From positions 82,734,705-82,798,704 of the forward strand of contig CP136067.1 of assembly GCA_032622095.1 (NCBI GenBank): a stretch of 64,000 nucleotides of DNA, written 5' to 3'. Below the pieces are notes generated by a model, which saw only the letters and a program-made list of their open reading frames with translations, made no database searches and was not told where the DNA came from. Below are positions 25,560 through 35,790 of this stretch, piece after piece (within the stretch, counting starts at the first letter, position 1; every line of letters begins with the position of its first letter). A program made the position numbers and the translations under genes. This DNA comes from Siphonodentalium dalli (Eukaryota > Mollusca > Scaphopoda > Gadilida > Siphonodentaliidae).

Positions 25560-25817
25560 GGGGCAGCAATACCAGTAGGTCTCTGTGGGGTGTCGAACTC
25601 AGAATTTAAATTCACTAACTCCTTCTTAAAACACCTCGGAAGTAATTCGAACAATTCCATTGGCACCCATTTGTCGCGTGTTGATCATTGCCAACTGGCA
25701 CCACAAGCTTTCAAACCGTCGGCAGATATTCCTGACCTAAACCTCATGGCTGGAAATTCACCACTGGTGCGTGCACTGACCGCTTTGTATCAAAAAATGA
25801 ATTTCCAAGTGCCATAA
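25560..25817 (+). other. Unrecognised open frame in the giant intron
   Basis: The frame is open from an acceptor-like 'gttttcaag' (25560) through 'AAIPVGLCG' to the stop at 25815-25817. From the ATG at 25590 it is 75 codons. It contains FTNSFLKHLGSNSNNS and ends LVRALTALYQKMNFQVP. It reads more like protein than the low-complexity frames nearby, but I cannot name it; it may be a transposon remnant, a terminal exon of a nested transcript, or chance. Confidence 0.2.
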
Positions 25818-27049
25818 GTTTTAATTGAACCCCCTTTGGTAGGAATTTTCTAAATTATTTCTCAAACTGTCCAACTATTGGAAATTCCCAACGTAACATA
25901 CTATACCCTATGATTGGCAATTCCCACTGATTGCCATTTCAGTCCAAAAAATTGGCCTTTCTGTCCAAAAACAACAAATACTGTTTGATGTAAAAATGAT
26001 CAGAGTAAATTCAACCTATTTATGGTCGGACAGTTTCAACTAATGTCGTTGTAATCATGAACTGTCCGACTATTGAATGTCTTGTGCGAGCCACCACCCC
26101 TGCCACGTGTCCCTGATGGTAATGTATTGCCTTCATTGAAATAAGTTCATGAAAATACTGGAGCCTAGATCACTCATACTGAGATAGTGCCTCCATGAAT
26201 CTGATCCATATATATTAGTAACAGGTTACCCGACTTCACTCGGGTTACAACGTAATGTTTATATGCTTTCTGTTAGGTACCAAATATTCATAATAATTTG
26301 CTGAATAGTTGTGTATATGCTTTATAAACGCTAACACCTAACCAGTATCTCTTCTCTACATATCCCAGTAGGACACAAGCAGCGTCTCTATTTAAACCAC
26401 TTTATTATATAAATACATTGCATCATAACTATGTACAACTATGTACTGGTGAAGTCGGCGACAATGTTTGTTAGTAATTGATCCCCCCTCCCCGACCTCC
26501 ATTTCTGATTCTGTAGCACAGACACCAACACTTATTGTTAGTGGCCTCGTTTTATGGCCACCGGTACAGAGGTACACACCGTTATCATTGCGCGTTACGC
26601 CCCACTTATGGTATATATTGGCAAGCGTATTTAGCCCTGTCGTAGGAGGTGATGGAGTAATTCACACACGATTGCTGCGTCTTTTAAATCATGGCTTGTC
26701 CCGGTGAAATATTTTCTTTTGCTTTTATGTTGGTTTTGCGTTCTGGCAATCGTTGGCTATTCCTAATCACGAAGACAAAACTTGTCTTTTCATGTGGACA
26801 CCGCTTACATATTAAAGTAGAATGCAAATACGCGCCTTGACTAACACACTTGCCTCGTTTGTGTCAGGATAGATGCTAATGGTGCCATTCGTTTTGGTAA
26901 CTGCACATAGCGAGGAATTGTGGCCACTAATTCCGTTGCGATCTTACGATCTACTTGTATTGGTAGTAGTCTAAACGTACTGCATCATGGACCTGTTATC
27001 ATGAACGCGGCGACAGTGTGTCTCGTGTCCTAGATCATGCCACGAATCT

Positions 27050-27807
27050 CTATCAGAACGGTTTGATTATTTATTTACAACAAAGTCAATAATGTTCAAT
27101 CATCGGCATCTGGGTTTCTCTTCCTGTCGTCTGCTTGGTTTAGGGTCTTCTTCCGTCTTCATAGGTTGGGTGTGTCTGCTTGTCTTCTACTCGGTTGAGT
27201 TCCGGTTGAGTTTATCTTCCTGTCGTCTGCTCTTCTTCTTCCATCGGCGCATCAGTGGGACGTTGTTAAAAATACAAGAGCATAATGTTTACCTTGTATT
27301 TTCGTCCATTGCTCCACACTGCTCTTCTACGCGTCCGAGGCTTCTTGATACTCGCTGTGTGGTCAGATAGAACTGGTTATCGGTGTCGGCTTTCTTCTTA
27401 CTAAATACACAGAGGGCGTTAATGACGGCCCGGTGCATCTTCACGGCGAATCGGTTCCAGGCGTACCTAGGGTAATCGGGCGATCGTCATCTCCCTATGC
27501 GTCCTATAGACTCTTCTCCTTATCCATCACGCTGCGTTAGGTTTCGGTAGCTTTTCTAGGCGAGACATCTGGTCTCGCTAATCCTCAAGATCGTTCTGTT
27601 TACTCCCCAAATCATTTCCCTATGTATGTGTCGGGGATGGTTATTTCATGGACGTCCGCTAATTCGTTTTGGTGCCCAGTCTTTTTGCGATCTAGATGTG
27701 GTCAACAGCGGCGCTGATATGTGTGGTAATCGAGCGCCCCTCTGACTTAGAGATTGCCTGTCTTCTTCCCGGGTTGAAAGTTATGTCCCTGGGGTTGTCT
27801 TGGCACA
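27050..27807 (-). repeat. 3' LTR (758 bp, outer end missing)
   Basis: Direct copy of 32177-32934. On the minus strand it begins TGTGCCAAGACAACC after a purine-rich tract. It lacks the last 32 bases of the other LTR (those at 32145-32176, ending TTGGCACA), so its outer edge was lost or the flank was rearranged. The bases to its left do not match any part of the LTR. Confidence 0.9.
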
Positions 27808-27828
27808 TTACTCCTTCACTTTTTCGAT
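27808..27828 (-). promoter_or_regulatory. Polypurine tract
   Basis: On the minus strand 'aaaaagtgaaggagtaa' lies directly before the 3' LTR start TGTGCC. This is the expected position and composition of the plus-strand primer of an LTR element. Confidence 0.7.
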
Positions 27829-28302
27829 TTAAAGTTGATCTTGAAATCGCAAGTCCAATTCGTCGCTGCGCAGCAGGTCGATGATTCGTCGAAGTGTTTC
27901 GCAACAGCGGCATCGGCGATGGATAGCTGGTTCGATGTCGATGAGTGCATCTTCAGTTTCTCTGGGCGGGCTGTAAGGCGGGGGAGGTGACTGCATTGCG
28001 TAATATCGTCTATGCTCGTTGTAAGGCTGTACCCATGGCTGTTTGTAGGATGTGGGTGACTGCATGCGCGGCTTCATGTCGAGGTAGCTTTCATGCGGCC
28101 GCCTGCTGGTGGATGGCCGTGCATCTGAATTGGGTGTCATATTGTCATCATCGGATGTCGAGGTTTTTTCGTCCTCAATGTCCGAGTATGGGGGTAGGTT
28201 CTGACAACTGGTCGACCCTTGTTCCACCGCCATGGTCAGCCTGTAATACTCAAACGGATATTTGTGTGAGGTTTGAGAACAAATGACACAGTCAGTATAC
28301 AC
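27829..28302 (-). CDS. LTR-element accessory ORF with PPPPY motif
   Basis: Open for 157 codons; a later Met (MAVEQGS, residue 24) is a plausible alternative start. It has an acidic Ser/Asp-rich part (SDIEDEKTSTSDDDN), a Pro/Tyr-rich middle with SPPPPYSPPRE, a Cys pair (RCRCCETLRR) and a basic-acidic C-terminus ending at the LTR edge. A PPxY sequence is the kind of motif that binds WW-domain ubiquitin ligases in Gag/matrix proteins of retroviruses, but one motif does not prove function here. Function unknown; it is the last frame of the element. Confidence 0.5.
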   Translation of the reverse strand: MYTDCVICSQTSHKYPFEYYRLTMAVEQGSTSCQNLPPYSDIEDEKTSTSDDDNMTPNSDARPSTSRRPHESYLDMKPRMQSPTSYKQPWVQPYNEHRRYYAMQSPPPPYSPPRETEDALIDIEPAIHRRCRCCETLRRIIDLLRSDELDLRFQDQL

Positions 28303-28701
28303 AATGGTTAATTTTCCAATTTATCGGTATCGCTTGAGGGTCGTCAGATCGGCCCAATACGAAAATGGAATTTACAACTAATTATATAGATGGATTGGTT
28401 GACGAACAGTTAAACACAAGATAAGTCGGGGTGATTGATTTCAATCATCAAAACGTATGACTGAATGTCGGGATTTATAGTCCCTATTCAACGCTTGCTA
28501 TAATCATTCTGATGATTATACAACTATAATACCCTGGACATCGTTATGCAACAATTAATATTTGAAATATATGAAATGCATAAATGTCTATATACATGCA
28601 AATGATTCTGATATCCGTGCAACAATAATTACGGAGGAAATTCGGAATACATTAATATACGATACATAATTAATACTAATCCAAATCCGCCACAGATGTG
28701 G

Positions 28702-28992
28702 TCAGCCTCTGACGGCTATAATTGGATATACATGTAGGCGTTCCTGAGTGTTGTCCCGGAATAGCGCAGACGGCTTTGGTGCATCCGTCTCCATTGTTTC
28801 GTCTATGGGCTCTTTGAACACGGAATTCGGGATATCCTCAGGTCGCTGGTCTAACTGCTTATTATACATAATGGCTAACCTTGGTAAATGTCGTTTAACA
28901 AATCTCCACCAGAATCGGTGGGTCAAGATAATGAAAATTACTACTGTAACTACGTTACTAGGGCAAAATACCACCCTGGCCATCTCTACCAT
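28702..28992 (-). CDS. LTR-element small membrane ORF, possible env remnant
   Basis: 96 codons. After a short start (MVEMARVVFCPSN) there is one hydrophobic segment (VVTVVIFIILTHRFWW), then a basic anchor (RFVKRHLPRLA) and a hydrophilic tail. That layout fits the membrane anchor and cytoplasmic tail of a retroviral-type envelope whose ectodomain is gone, but there is no sequence match I recognise. The gap to the gag ORF (28993-29341) has no long frame. Confidence 0.4.
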   Translation of the reverse strand: MVEMARVVFCPSNVVTVVIFIILTHRFWWRFVKRHLPRLAIMYNKQLDQRPEDIPNSVFKEPIDETMETDAPKPSALFRDNTQERLHVYPIIAVRG

Positions 28993-29341
28993 TCATTGGG
29001 GTAATACTTTTTCGTTCACTAAGTCAGTCGTGAGCATATTTTCGATCGTTTTTATTTGAGCGGGGTGCGCTTAAACGTAGTAACCCTAAGGGTGGCGGCG
29101 TGCACGTCGGCGCGGTGCTCGTTATCTCTCGGCGCGTGATTGTAAAGTTTAAGGGTTTATTTACTGAATTGCTACGCGCAAGTGTCGGGTTTCATGGGGA
29201 CGCGCGACCTGTGATCGATAGGGGCACGACTACTTATTTCGACTTGGTTGGGCCACTGGGTTAAATATTACGGAGCCAGGTTAGGTTTGCCAATAAGCCA
29301 GTTAAGGGTAGGGTCGCATTTCTTCTGTAATGGACCCCAGG

Positions 29342-32023
29342 TCACTGTTTCGAGCACTCTATTATTATCGCTGATAGCAGGGCTTGAAACAACGGTTTAT
29401 CTATTAAGTTGCTGCTCGCTCCATTCATGAGCTGCTTACACTTGCGAGGGGCCGGTACGGGCCTACATTCACGAGGGGTTTGTTCAATGGCGGCCACTTC
29501 CATTAACTCATCCTCTGAGCTGTCATCACTCGTAAACATCTTTGTTACTTTGCGCCCGTGTCGACGAGGCGCTGGAGCGCGTCGTGCCTTGGCACTCGGC
29601 TCTGGTCTCTCGTCCATGGACGAGTCAGGGTTTTGTAGCGGCTCTGAGCGCGCGAGTCGCGTTTTTCTACGCTGTAAGCGCATCTTAAGCTCGCTTAAAG
29701 GGACCTCTTCGTCATCGGAGTCCGAACATTGTCTCCGATATCGAGCGATTACATCATCTGGTAATGGTTCTGTTTCATCGCCAGAAGACCCACCCACAGG
29801 GTTAGGGGCAGGAACGTCGCTATCTTCGTCTTCAGGGGGAACAACATACGTTTGAGCACGCTTGTTGTTGTCAGTTTTGGGGATTTCCCATTCAAGGTTG
29901 GCCTTGCGCATGTGTTCAGCGTGGGATTGTGTGACTTTCCCAGTTAATTGATTCCTTAACTCGAAAGTAACGGGCGTTATTTGTTTAGTTATGCGGAAGT
30001 AGGGTTTCCATTTACTTTCCAGTTTGCTTTTCCGCAAGTGATTCTTAACAAACACGGCCTCACCAATTTCGAATTTAATGGCCTTGGCCTTTTCGTACAT
30101 TTTCGCTGCTCGTTGGCGTTTAACCTGTTTCAGGTGTTTGTGCACCAGCGTAAGTGATTTAGGCTGTTGCCGTAATGCTATTTGACAATAACCCCTCCCA
30201 ACACGATTGCGTCTTCGTTCATACGTGACTGATTTTCCAACTACACTGCCGCGCCATAGATAAACGGTTTTATTAGTGTTGTTCACGAGTAGCAATGGGA
30301 CTTGTTGTCTTTTACCTAGTTCCGACATCGAATTCCTTACCTCCAAACCGGGTTTTGATGCTAGGTAACCTTTCTCGATTTGGGCAACCTCTACTAATGT
30401 CGACTTGTGAAGAGAAGCTAAGTTTTTTGATTTTCCCATACATAAAGTTGATGTTTGGGGCTTTAAACTAACCTTGCTGGTCAATCTCAGCAGGGAAGCT
30501 ATGTGCGCGTCCGATTCCAAGGGGACGTACACGTCACTGACCTTGAGGCATCCCAGGTCATAATATAGTCTGACCCCCCGAGAGGTCAACCAGTCCCTCC
30601 CTAAGATCATATTCCGGGTCATATCATTCACCACATAAAATTTATGGGTTAATTTTACTTTCGCCATTCTGAAGGTTAGTTCCACGCTACCAAGTACGCC
30701 CAGTGACTTCGTATTCACGGAGCTAAGGTTGATGTGTTCCCTAGTTAGTTTTGGTCGGAACTGTAATGCGTCATAGACGCGTTTGTGAATCAATGATACT
30801 TCCGCTCCACTATCCACTAATGAGCGATATTTATTTTTACCTATTGTAACTAAACACGAGCTGGGGTTCCCCACAATGTTGATACTAAATTTCCTCTCAC
30901 ATGTGGCCTCAATGAGAGGATTCCTTAGTTTTTTGCGTATGTGGGCGGGGGTCATTAGTCGTGGTGGTTCGTTTAATGTCGGATATCTCCGGCTGTGACG
31001 CGGTGTATCATGGGATGGGTCACGTGATCGGTTCGGCTGATCTCGGCGGATTCCCCTAGGTGGCGTTACTGGCGCGTTCCATTGCTTTTGCTTCGAATCT
31101 CCGGATTTAGAGGGGCAATTTCTAGCCAAGTGATTACCTTCGCAAACCCAGCAAGATACGTGCCTTCGGTTTTCGGTCTTAAAGGGGCAGTCGCGAGCGA
31201 AATGGTCACCTTGACACGTCCAACATTCGACTGTTCGTGGTTTAACCACCGCTTCGACATGCACCTGTCTCGGGCGTGATCGTTGTTCTCGGGTCGTGTG
31301 GTTATCGCGTGCGCATATATCGCAGGTTGCTCTCGCGTTTTTGTTTCTGAAACTATCGATTTCCATTGCTTCCGGTTCGTTTTCGTTGTAATTTTCGCGG
31401 CCCGTTCGTAGGTTGAATACCCGTCGGATCCCCATTTCACGCATGGCGATTTCGGCTGCCAATTTTAGTGTCTTCGGCGCATCTCTGATCAACTTCATTT
31501 TCAAACTGTCGCTTCTTAAAGCGTCAATATAAAACCCTACGAGTTGGCCTTCAACCGCATTGATCCCACCGGTTTGATCTCGGTATGCCACCGTCGCGAT
31601 CTCCAAAATTCGTTCGGCAAGCACATGTAAATTTTCGTTTTGTTTTTGCTTGATTTTTCTTAGCATCGAAAAGGCGAATTGATTGTCATTTATCTCGGCA
31701 AATCGACTAGATAATTCGGTTTTTGTGTCTTGCCACGTGGCGTTAGGATTCGTGGCCAAATATCTTTGTAAAAAATCTGAAACGGGGCCCGTGGCGCTCT
31801 GGAATGCCATATAGGGCTTCTTTGCTTCGTTAGCGTCGGTTAGGATCGCGCATTTTTCTATCGACTTGACCCACCCGTGGTATTTCGTGGGGTCCCCGTC
31901 AAATGACGTCACTACCTGTGTCACCGTAGTCATGGCCATTGCAGCAATTTGAGAATTGATAGACTCTGTTAATGGGGCGAGAACACCAGCTGATTGTTGG
32001 GTAGCCATTATGATAATAAACAA
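29342..32023 (-). CDS. Gag-protease fused in frame to integrase C-terminus
   Basis: 893 codons without a stop; the Met at residue 6 (MATQQSAG) is an equally good start. Residues about 30-215 are a gypsy-type Gag (FDGDPTKYHGWVKSIEK...). Two CCHC zinc knuckles follow at 267-279 and 291-303, both with C-x2-C-x3-H-x4-C spacing. A retropepsin follows with D404-S-G-A and the partner motif ILGRDWL at 473-479. Around residues 600-625 the frame jumps to the C-terminal part of an integrase (AVFVKNHLRKSKLESKWKPY, then ITPVTFELRNQLTG, about 625-712), and ends in an acidic tail. Reverse transcriptase, RNase H and the integrase zinc and DDE domains are absent. The join keeps the frame open. Confidence 0.88.
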   Translation of the reverse strand: MFIIIMATQQSAGVLAPLTESINSQIAAMAMTTVTQVVTSFDGDPTKYHGWVKSIEKCAILTDANEAKKPYMAFQSATGPVSDFLQRYLATNPNATWQDTKTELSSRFAEINDNQFAFSMLRKIKQKQNENLHVLAERILEIATVAYRDQTGGINAVEGQLVGFYIDALRSDSLKMKLIRDAPKTLKLAAEIAMREMGIRRVFNLRTGRENYNENEPEAMEIDSFRNKNARATCDICARDNHTTREQRSRPRQVHVEAVVKPRTVECWTCQGDHFARDCPFKTENRRHVSCWVCEGNHLARNCPSKSGDSKQKQWNAPVTPPRGIRRDQPNRSRDPSHDTPRHSRRYPTLNEPPRLMTPAHIRKKLRNPLIEATCERKFSINIVGNPSSCLVTIGKNKYRSLVDSGAEVSLIHKRVYDALQFRPKLTREHINLSSVNTKSLGVLGSVELTFRMAKVKLTHKFYVVNDMTRNMILGRDWLTSRGVRLYYDLGCLKVSDVYVPLESDAHIASLLRLTSKVSLKPQTSTLCMGKSKNLASLHKSTLVEVAQIEKGYLASKPGLEVRNSMSELGKRQQVPLLLVNNTNKTVYLWRGSVVGKSVTYERRRNRVGRGYCQIALRQQPKSLTLVHKHLKQVKRQRAAKMYEKAKAIKFEIGEAVFVKNHLRKSKLESKWKPYFRITKQITPVTFELRNQLTGKVTQSHAEHMRKANLEWEIPKTDNNKRAQTYVVPPEDEDSDVPAPNPVGGSSGDETEPLPDDVIARYRRQCSDSDDEEVPLSELKMRLQRRKTRLARSEPLQNPDSSMDERPEPSAKARRAPAPRRHGRKVTKMFTSDDSSEDELMEVAAIEQTPRECRPVPAPRKCKQLMNGASSNLIDKPLFQALLSAIIIECSKQ

Positions 32024-32115
32024 TTAGACTCACGTTTTGCGAATTTTCCCACACTGTTTTTGTTCACACTGTTCCTCTTCTGGTTTCACGTTGTGTCTGT
32101 GATTAGCGTTCAGAT

Positions 32116-32133
32116 CCTGGCTCGAAGGCACCA
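32116..32133 (-). other. Primer-binding-site-like sequence
   Basis: On the minus strand TGGTGCCTTCGAGCCAGG starts 11 bases after the 5' LTR end. TGG pairs with a tRNA CCA end. The later bases do not fit a full tRNA T-arm spacing, so the primer tRNA is unclear. Confidence 0.5.
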
Positions 32134-32144
32134 GTTAAGAGATA

Positions 32145-32934
32145 TGTGCCAATACGGGTACATATAACTCTTAAGGCTATCAGAACGGTTTGATTATTTA
32201 TTTACAACAAAGTCAATAATGTTCAATCATCGGCATCTGGGTTTCTCTTCCTGTCGTCTGCTTGGTTTAGGGTCTTCTTCCGTCTTCATAGGTTGGGTGT
32301 GTCTGCTTGTCTTCTACTCGGTTGAGTTCCGGTTGAGTTTATCTTCCTGTCGTCTGCGCTTCTTCTTCCGTCGGCGCATCAGTGGGACGTTGTTAAAAAT
32401 ACAAGAGCATAATGTTTACCTTGTATTTTCGTCCATTGCTCCACACTGCTCTTCTACGCGTCCGAGGCTTCTTGATACTCGCTGTGTGGTCAGATAGAAC
32501 TGGTTATCGGTGTCGGCTTTCTTCTTACTAAATACACAGAGGGCGTTAATGACGGCCCGGTGCATCTTCACGGCGAATCGGTTCCAGGCGTACCTAGGGT
32601 AATCGGGCGATCGTCATCTCCCTATGCGTCCTATAGACTCTTCTCCTTATCCATCACGCTGCGTTAGGTTTCGGTAGCTTTTCTAGGCGAGACATCTGGT
32701 CTCGCTAATCCTCAAGATCGTTCTGTTTACTCCCCAAATCATTTCCCTATGTATGTGTCGGGGATGGTTATTTCATGGACGTCCGCTAATTCGTTTTGGT
32801 GCCCAGTCTTTTTGCGATCTAGATGTGATCAACAGCGGCGCTGATATGTGTGGTAATCGAGCGCCCCTCTGACTTAGAGATTGCCTGTCTTCTTCCCGGG
32901 TTGAAAGTTATGTCCCTGGGGTTGTCTTGGCACA
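32145..32934 (-). repeat. 5' LTR (790 bp, complete)
   Basis: Starts TGTGCCAA and ends TTGGCACA on the minus strand, an 8-bp perfect terminal inverted repeat with the usual TG...CA. Of its length, 32177-32934 is duplicated at 27050-27807. The end lies just before the PBS-like site. Confidence 0.85.
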
Positions 32935-33234
32935 CATACAAGGTCAACTAAGGAAACCGTAAACCGCTTAGAAGCAATATAATTATATCATATGGATAAG
33001 TCGTTCCCGAGAATACATATTTAACATTATATGCAAGGCAAACCACTAACAGTTATACGAGGTGTCAAATAATTAAAATTTTGAAGGCGTAGCTGCCTCA
33101 ACAAGGTAGAAGCAAGACTATATTTTTGTCTTGAATTAATCAGTTCATGCATATAGCGTTCATTAATGTGCATAGTTACCTACATGTACACTCCAGACAT
33201 ATCCTTCTTCAAGATTCTTTTGTCCATTTTTCAG

Positions 33235-33370
33235 GTGACGTTCTTCGCCGGAGCGTTTCACGATGCCGTTTTGTGGTTTGGGAAGACTCTCAATCGAACC
33301 ATTGATGCGGGAATTAATTACACGGACGGTCACAATTTCACCAGACAAATGTGGGATACGACATTCTCAG
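33235..33370 (+). CDS. Receptor guanylate cyclase, exon 4 (ANF-receptor domain)
   Basis: The acceptor is 'catttttcag' and the donor is 'tcag/gtacac'. Residues 240-284 read VTFFAGAFHDAVLWFGKTLN then RTIDAGINYTDGHNFTRQMW and DTTFS. AGAFHDAV and the R-x-MW-x-x-TF element are among the most conserved parts of natriuretic-peptide-receptor ectodomains. Three sequons (NRT, NYT, NFT) are present. Enters in phase 0 and leaves in phase 1; exon 5 completes Gly-285. Confidence 0.95.
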
Positions 33371-33599
33371 GTACACCTCTCTATATTTCAAAATTAAAAA
33401 CTATGCAAAACATTTCAAGCTATAGAACAAGGTGTTTGCGATCACATCGCATCGTGTAGTCACGTGGTGGCAAAGAATTTGAAAGTATTGTCAACCATCT
33501 CCACCACAAAAGTGTTTGAAACTTCAAAGAATGAAGATACAATTATCAGTGTAATGAAATTCTTGCTAGGAACAAGGAAGAAGCTTGAAATATTCATAG

Positions 33600-33625
33600 A
33601 TAAATAGATAGATAGATAGATAAAT
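33600..33625. repeat. (TAGA)n microsatellite
   Basis: About five TAGA units just after a 'gatagataaatag' start, 230 bp into the intron after exon 33235-33370. Confidence 0.85.
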
Positions 33626-33739
33626 TTTATTTAAAAGTCGCAGGTAAAACATTTTTCAAACACAAGCTCTGAAGAGACTTTGACCGACTGTAGATCATTC
33701 GAATATTTCTAACGATTTGTTGGCGCTTTATATTTTTGA

Positions 33740-35470
33740 AAGGACGCTAAAAATTCACCGCTGAGAAGAACATGGAGAAATAGATCAACTTTGTTCTTAT
33801 ATTCATTGTTCTCAAATAACTAAATTTCGTCTGTTGAAACCATTGTTCTGCAAATAAAACTGTTACATTGATTATCAACAAACGTTGCCCACAAAATAGT
33901 GGAAATTTACCGAAACGTAGATCGTCGTGTTAGAAGCCACAGTGAAATACGAGCTCGTTGTTTCACTGCATAGCTTTCGTTATTTCACTCTATAGCTTTC
34001 GTTATTTCACTGTAGCTTGCAGGCGATCTACGCGAGCGCGAATCAATACACCCAGTACACGTCGGACATGTATCTGTTTATAAACACGGACACGCGCTCT
34101 TTGATTAAGTAGAGTTACTGCCCATTAATCGTAAGTTTGTTCACAAAGTACGTTATTATACTTGTATTGTGACAGTTATGTACGTTACGGACACGTTGTT
34201 CCCCTGGTATATTGCGATAATCGCCAACCGTTTCAGAATTGGCAAAATCCAAACGAGAATCATCAAAAACTGTTCACACGTCATTTGCCCCTTTGCATTG
34301 TTTTAAATGATTTCTTAATTGTTCTTTGCTACATTAAATTATATTACAATGACCTGTCGGGGTCAATTTTAAAAAAAAAGTATAAGTGGAACTATTTTGT
34401 TCTGCGGGCGTACTCATTTTGCCCATGAAAGCGGTTCGCTATCAGCTGATCTGTGCCAGAAATCTGGGTCAAACATTTATTTCTGTCCAAGTACTGTTCA
34501 ATTGATTGTACTATTAAGAGTGAAAAATCCGCATAGTTTTGCAACTTTGAGCGCTAATCATTCTTGCCTGGAAAGAAATTTTCAAGTTGGCTTGCAGTCG
34601 GTCGTGACAATTCGTTATTTCCTTCCAGGCAGTCCGGGGGGGGGGGGGGGGGGTGGGGTCGGAACAAAAATTCAGGCACGTATGGCATTTTTTCCCTTTC
34701 GATCATTTTTTGTACCCACCCACCCCCACCGCCAAATTTGTTTTCGTTTTCGGCAGTTTTTTGCGACCATTTTTTTACACCCACCCCCCTTTTAACACTA
34801 AAACAGAGATTTGCGGGGGGAAATTCACTGTAAACAGCTGTATATGAATTTCTGTGCATACTATTTATCATGGATGTTATCATGGACATGTAAATAGGAA
34901 TGAGTCATTTTGAGGTCATTCAGCCAAAATACATGGCTGCCAGCGGCCATCTTGGATTTCAATATTTGCAACACAATACAACACGATAACTGCCTGCAGT
35001 CAATTTACCAGTTAGAATTACATTATTTCTCTCATTCAAAGTGGTTTTGAAACCCAACTCATTGCCAAAACACTAAAAAAAACAAGCAGGAATTGTTTTT
35101 TTTAGTTGCGGAAAAAATTGCTTGTTGGTGGCTTTGACCACCCACCCCTCGTACGTGCCGGAATTATTTTGTTCACCCCCCCCCGGGCAGTCGTGAGATA
35201 TTTCGGTAATGAGACATTCTCAATATATTTTACTTTGAATATGATTTTCAGAATATTTTTAAATTGTTTGACTTTTTCCAATGTTTTACCGTCAAGGTTT
35301 TAATAACACTTTGATATCTCATTGGACTAATTGGAATTGTGTTTATAATTCCATTGTAACAGTAATGTTTACCTAACAATGGTTTTGACATGCGACATCT
35401 CATTATTGGATAGTTATTAATACTGACAATAAGAACAAAGTCAATATATATTGTTTGATATATACATGTT
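33740..35470. mobile_element. Foldback element, second copy of the 42.59-43.42 kb family
   Basis: The left part ('gaagaacatgga.aaatagat', 'tgaaaccattgtt', 'aactgttaca') and the right part (about 35255-35460: 'ccaatgtttta', 'attggactaattgg', 'ccattgtaacagtaatgtt', 'aacaatggtttt', 'gaacaaagtc') match the MITE at 42590-43422 segment by segment. A different foldback element (about 34620-35195) with G/C runs is nested inside, which explains the greater length. Confidence 0.65.
34625..35195. mobile_element. Nested foldback element with poly-G/poly-C ends
   Basis: 'Ggcagtccggggg', a G run and 'aggcacgta' at 34629-34681 are mirrored by 'tacgtgccgg', a C run and 'ccgggcagtcg' at 35152-35194. 'Cacccacccccc' tracts repeat inside. 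ORFs here on both strands are low-complexity artefacts of the G runs. Confidence 0.65.
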
Positions 35471-35632
35471 GATGATAGTTGTCTAGAGACTTAATTTATG
35501 TTATTTCGATTTAACCCACATCGATCATTTAATAACAGGAATATCAAGAGCAGCAATGCGAGTATGTTTGGACATACCGTCGAATGTTATTATATGGCGA
35601 TTGTAGGTGCGCATTCCGTTTCTGGTACATAC

Positions 35633-35790
35633 ATTATAATTAATATTGTACGAATCTGATATGTTCTAGGTATTACTGGTACATGCATTATAATTAATAT
35701 TGTACGAATATGATATGTTCTAGGTATTACTGGTACATGCATTATAATTAATATTGTACGAATCTGATATGTTCTAGGTATTACTGGTGA
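35633..35790 (+). repeat. 54-bp tandem repeat containing the exon-5 splice acceptor
   Basis: Three units with exact 54-bp spacing ('attataattaatattgtacg' ... 'gttctaggtattactgg'). The AG ending at 35669, 35723 and 35777 is the same acceptor; the last is the one joined to coding sequence. Only one base differs at the decoys (gaata / gaatc). Use of either upstream AG would read into TGA within the repeat. Confidence 0.95.

Larger units (their letters stand above)
27050..32934 (-). mobile_element. LTR retroelement (Ty3/gypsy-like), internally deleted
   Basis: Two LTRs in direct orientation flank a 4.3-kb interior on the minus strand, opposite to the host gene. The order is 5' LTR (right), PBS-like site, one 893-codon gag-protease-integrase-tail frame, two small frames, a purine tract and the 3' LTR (left). 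There is no reverse transcriptase, RNase H or integrase core anywhere in the interior. The two LTR copies differ at about three positions by eye over 758 bp, so it inserted recently. Base composition is visibly richer in G+C than the surrounding intron. Confidence 0.93.
12258..33234 (+). other. Giant intron (21.0 kb) of receptor cyclase gene
   Basis: GT-AG, phase 0 on both sides. Most of it is repeats described separately: (TA)n, SINE-like, MITE copy, a tandem segmental duplication within inverted arms, Helitron-like arrays, a TTAA-type MITE and an LTR element. About 25.2-25.55 kb and 25.85-27.05 kb I can only describe as AT-rich unique-looking sequence; near 26225-26260 a hairpin 'acccgacttcactcgggt' resembles the Helitron-like ends elsewhere. 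Confidence 0.85.

Noticed and set aside
34397-34889. Overlapping ORFs on both strands around G runs
   Set aside because: Glycine/proline runs come from poly-G and CCACCC tracts of a foldback element; no conserved protein.
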